A stretch of DNA of 64,000 nucleotides from Paramecium tetraurelia (lineage: Eukaryota; Ciliophora; Oligohymenophorea; Peniculida; Parameciidae), in contig NW_001799621.1 in assembly GCF_000165425.1 (NCBI RefSeq), forward strand, positions 305,784 through 369,783. The letters are read 5' to 3'. The stretch's first letter is position 1, and each line of letters starts with the position of its first letter. The notes below the pieces were generated by a model. It saw only the letters and a list, made by a program, of their open reading frames with translations. It ran no database searches and had not been told where the DNA came from. This document shows, piece after piece, positions 61,612-64,000 of this stretch. The position numbers and the translations under genes are program-made.

Positions 61612-62389
61612 TCAAACGTTTTGATTATATTTGGGGAACTAGAGTTTATATTATAGATATACTTAATAACTTGATAAACAATATTGACTTGATGTGTATG
61701 TTTAAGTTTGGCCACCATGGTACTTTGGATCTCTCATTTTGACTTATATTCCATTTACAATTAGGATTGATTTAATTTCAAAAGGAATATTTCTAACTTA
61801 GCTTGTTTGATTTCCATTACAAATTCTCCAAACTTCTCCTTAAAAATTGCAATCACTATAAAATTCTACACAAGGCTAGAAAATCTCTAAAGTGAATCTC
61901 TTAGCCCCCCAAGCCTCTAACTTAAAAAATTATAATACCATTATCTACATCCTCATCAAAGTGACCTTGTAAAGTTAATTTCAATGACGTTTTTCCTTAT
62001 GGTAAATTAAAATTATATGATTTCGAATAGAACATATCTTGATAGCCAGAATTGAAACACATATTAGTTCCCAAGTTAGCAGCGTAACTAACAGTATCTA
62101 TAACTACATCATTTACTAAGACTTGTAAGTAATCATAACCTGCATCCCAACTATCGAGTTTTACACCTGTGAAATTAAAACGAAACTTGAGCCCTAGTAT
62201 ATTATTATTGAATTATAATGATATTTGCTCCGAACATGAAAATCGGCCTTTAAATAAAGTTCCTGCGCAATCTGCTACCCTATTTGACCAATCGTTATTG
62301 TAACAATCACCACTTTGAGCATCCATACAATTTTGATAAAAGAGGATTGGATAGAGAAACAGAATTTTTATGAATGAAACCTCAGGCAT
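61612..62389 (-). CDS. Secreted protein with a beta/gamma-crystallin-like C-terminal domain
   Basis: ATG 62389, TGA 61612-61614; one 22-nt intron (61917-61938); 756 nt, 251 residues. The N-terminus looks like a signal peptide (FIKILFLYPILFYQNC) ending before DAQSGDCYNNDW. Residues 30-165 form a Cys-containing beta domain (LDSWDAGYDYLQVLVNDVVI, shown in part; DEDVDNEAWGAKRFTLEI) of a type frequent in ciliate surface proteins. Residues 165-245 resemble a crystallin Greek-key module: CVEFYSDCNFQGEVWRICNG, IKSILIVNGIQVKMRD and YHGGQTQTYTSSQYCL. Calcium or carbohydrate binding outside the cell is possible, but not shown. The splice is required to keep both domains in one frame. Confidence 0.75.
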
Positions 62390-62538
62390 TAAATTTCAAT
62401 TTGAATTTATTAATAATTATTAAACATATTACTCACAAAATATCATATCTAATTATCTAATTGAAGATAGTAGGTGTATAAATATTTAATAAATAAAGTA
62501 ATTCCTGTTATAAATTTATATTGATTGACTTTGAAGGA

Positions 62539-62954
62539 GATGAAAAGACACTTTGAGTTTAGGGACAGTGAAAAATGTTAGCGTTTTGAGAATATTATCC
62601 GATTCAAGAATCACATCGTGCCTACTAGTAAGATTAGACCAAGACAAGTGCCTACTGCCAATGACAAGTGCCTACTGCCAATGACAAGGAGATTACCATT
62701 TAAGATTAACATTGTAAATGCAATGATGCATTAAAATAATAAGTAAATTAAATAGATTACCTAATTCAAGCTTTCTTTAGTCAATATTAGCCTTAAATCA
62801 GAATATTAAGTTTTGAATATTCGATTTTCAATTATTCATGTTTTCTTTCTTTTAGAGAAATTCTGCTTTCTATGTTCATTTTTTTTGAATTTCCTTTTTA
62901 ATATTGACGATCTTGCTATTTTATTGAGTCAAAGAAAATTCTAGGAACTCTGAA
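62539..62954 (+). pseudogene. Gene fragment broken by a 20-bp tandem duplication
   Basis: ATG 62539 reads HFEFRDSEKCQRFENIIRF and KNHIVPTSKIRPRQVPTAND. A 20-bp direct repeat (GACAAGTGCCTACTGCCAAT, two copies at about 62643-62682) then shifts the frame. Removing one copy lets the protein continue as KEITIQDQHCKCNDALKQQ and VNQIDYLIQAF. As written, a different frame stays open to TGA near 62954 with poorer composition. Family not recognised. Confidence 0.45.
62643..62682 (+). repeat. 20-bp direct tandem repeat, two copies
   Basis: The unit GACAAGTGCCTACTGCCAAT occurs twice without spacer, and the next bases (GACAAG) start a third partial copy. The core GTGCCTACT also occurs once about 30 bp upstream. 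Confidence 0.9.
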
Positions 62955-63565
62955 AATAAAAGTTATCATATTATTTTACTTGAATTTATAATATAAACTA
63001 CAATATCATTCAAGATTGAAATGATATTCAATTTGAAAATAATAATAAAATAACAAACTATTATAATCAGAGAAGGTTCAACTAATATATGGATTATCCT
63101 CAATCTGTATTTAAAAACAAAATTATCAATAATTAAGATATTTATCTATATTTTATTAATAATAAATGTTTTTAGTTTTTTTGCAATTAAAATATTATTA
63201 TGGGGGGATTTTAATATAATTTGAAAAAATAAACTTCTTTATTTAGATGGAGATTCTAACAAATTTTAGTATTAATACATTTTAAAGTAAGATATAGCAA
63301 ATCTTTACAAACTGGCTTTAGTTAAGAAAATTATTTCTTTTTATTTTTGGTTTTAATTTATTTATTCTAAATTAGAATTCTTCCTCGTGTGCAAAGCTTA
63401 TAATTAAATTTTTGCATTACTCCCAACTATTGTATTACTTTTCAAGGTAGCAAAAATTTATCAAATACTTAAACCGATGGGGAAACTAGGACATACTTCA
63501 AAAAATATCATTTAATCCTTGCTATTTTTGTCACGCTTTTTTCACTTTAATTGCATCACTGTTTA
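62955..63565. other. Spacer, about 600 bp
   Basis: Strongly AT-rich with T and A runs; nothing recognised on either strand. Confidence 0.5.
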
Positions 63566-64000
63566 TCAGAGACCGGATAAATTTATTGCCTCAAGTTATT
63601 CGAATGTTGATCTCATTACACAGTATTAAAGCAAAAGGATCTAATCTATCTCTTAGATGAGGTTGATTTTGCAAGTTCGAGTATTTTTTATTTTATTGCT
63701 TACCTCTAGACCAACAATAATTTTCAATCTCTTTTGTTGCATAATTTTTCCTTGTGAAAGAACCTAATAAATGTGAGGTTTGGTCTAGAACAAACCCTAA
63801 ATAATAATTTTTGATGATAAATCATATGTCATTGTCGACAGCCCCTCATCTTCGTAAGGTCGACACTTACATTACAGGAGTGTTTGAATATTATGTATTT
63901 ATCAATTGCTTTGGCACACAATGGACATATCATTAGTTGGTCTAAGGCGATCCTGGCGAATCCAATAGAATTTAGTGAGCTTATTTCATAATCTACAACA
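63566..64000 (-). CDS. Partial gene with a CPLC zinc-type motif, 5' end outside the window
   Basis: Reading inward from the right edge on the minus strand: YEISSLNSIGFARIALDQLM, ICPLCAKAIDKYIIFKHSCN. If no intron is used the frame stops at TGA 63829-63831. If a 26-nt GTAAGT...GAG segment (about 63842-63867) is removed, the frame continues through MTYDLSSKIIIQGLF and QQKRLKIIVGLEVSNKI to TGA 63566-63568. The CxxC...HxxC spacing suggests a zinc finger. Too little is visible to name it. Confidence 0.35.

Noticed and set aside
1-64000. Standard bacterial or eukaryotic code with TAA/TAG stops
   Set aside because: It fragments every recognisable gene (PNO1, kinases, protease, COG3) at in-frame TAA/TAG, while reading these as Gln gives intact family members ending at TGA.
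1-64000. CRISPR arrays, insertion sequences, rRNA or tRNA genes
   Set aside because: No regularly spaced direct repeats, transposase motifs, rRNA-like blocks or cloverleaf with TTCRA arm were found by reading. The only tandem arrays are the TPR exons and the 20-bp repeat.

Overview
The window reads as macronuclear DNA of a ciliate, most probably a Paramecium. Long reading frames appear only if TAA and TAG are read as glutamine and TGA as the sole stop. The DNA is AT-rich. Genes are interrupted by GT...AG introns of about 20-33 nt, and deleting them restores an exact multiple of three in nearly every model below. All coordinates, introns and products were worked out by eye from both strands. 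No database search was run, so names rest on recognised motifs.

Layout. 1-5458 (-): 3'-truncated giant gene with ankyrin repeats, coiled coil, EF-hands and serial C2 domains. 6470-9513 (+): MORN repeats fused to a calpain-like domain that has lost its catalytic residues. 9641-13609 (+): Wee1-like kinase, LITAF-domain protein, a Q-rich protein and the ribosome-assembly factor PNO1. 14006-18537: two uncharacterised genes, one of them coiled-coil. 18565-24019 (+): 1757-residue WD40/LamG-like/poly-Q/zinc protein. 24934-27156 (+): NEK kinase. 27427-34903 (mostly -): WD40 protein, COG3 and three unknowns. 35221-40259: MORN protein, RING membrane protein and tandem calcyphosin-like EF-hand protein. 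41409-49954: unknown gene, hybrid histidine kinase, cathepsin D-type protease, alveolin, and two further proteins. 50138-52634 (+): ADP/ATP carrier-like protein and a MORN protein. 53050-53960: decayed gene. 55780-59822 (+): a TPR gene in which every repeat is its own exon. 60180-61130: decayed gene. 61612-62389 (-): secreted beta/gamma-crystallin-like protein. 62539 onward: a gene fragment broken by a 20-bp duplication, and a partial zinc-motif gene at the right edge.

There are no operons. Genes lie on both strands with short spacers and serve unrelated functions: calcium/cortex (C2/EF-hand, calcyphosin, MORN, alveolin), cell cycle (Wee1, NEK), trafficking (COG3, LITAF, WD40/LamG), signalling (histidine kinase), ribosome assembly (PNO1), proteolysis and mitochondrial transport. 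The right third (53-64 kb) is gene-poor, with several decayed copies, as expected after whole-genome duplication. The most unusual element is the one-TPR-per-exon gene with its recent three-exon tandem expansion. A second recurring oddity is single-base frame breaks inside otherwise intact genes.
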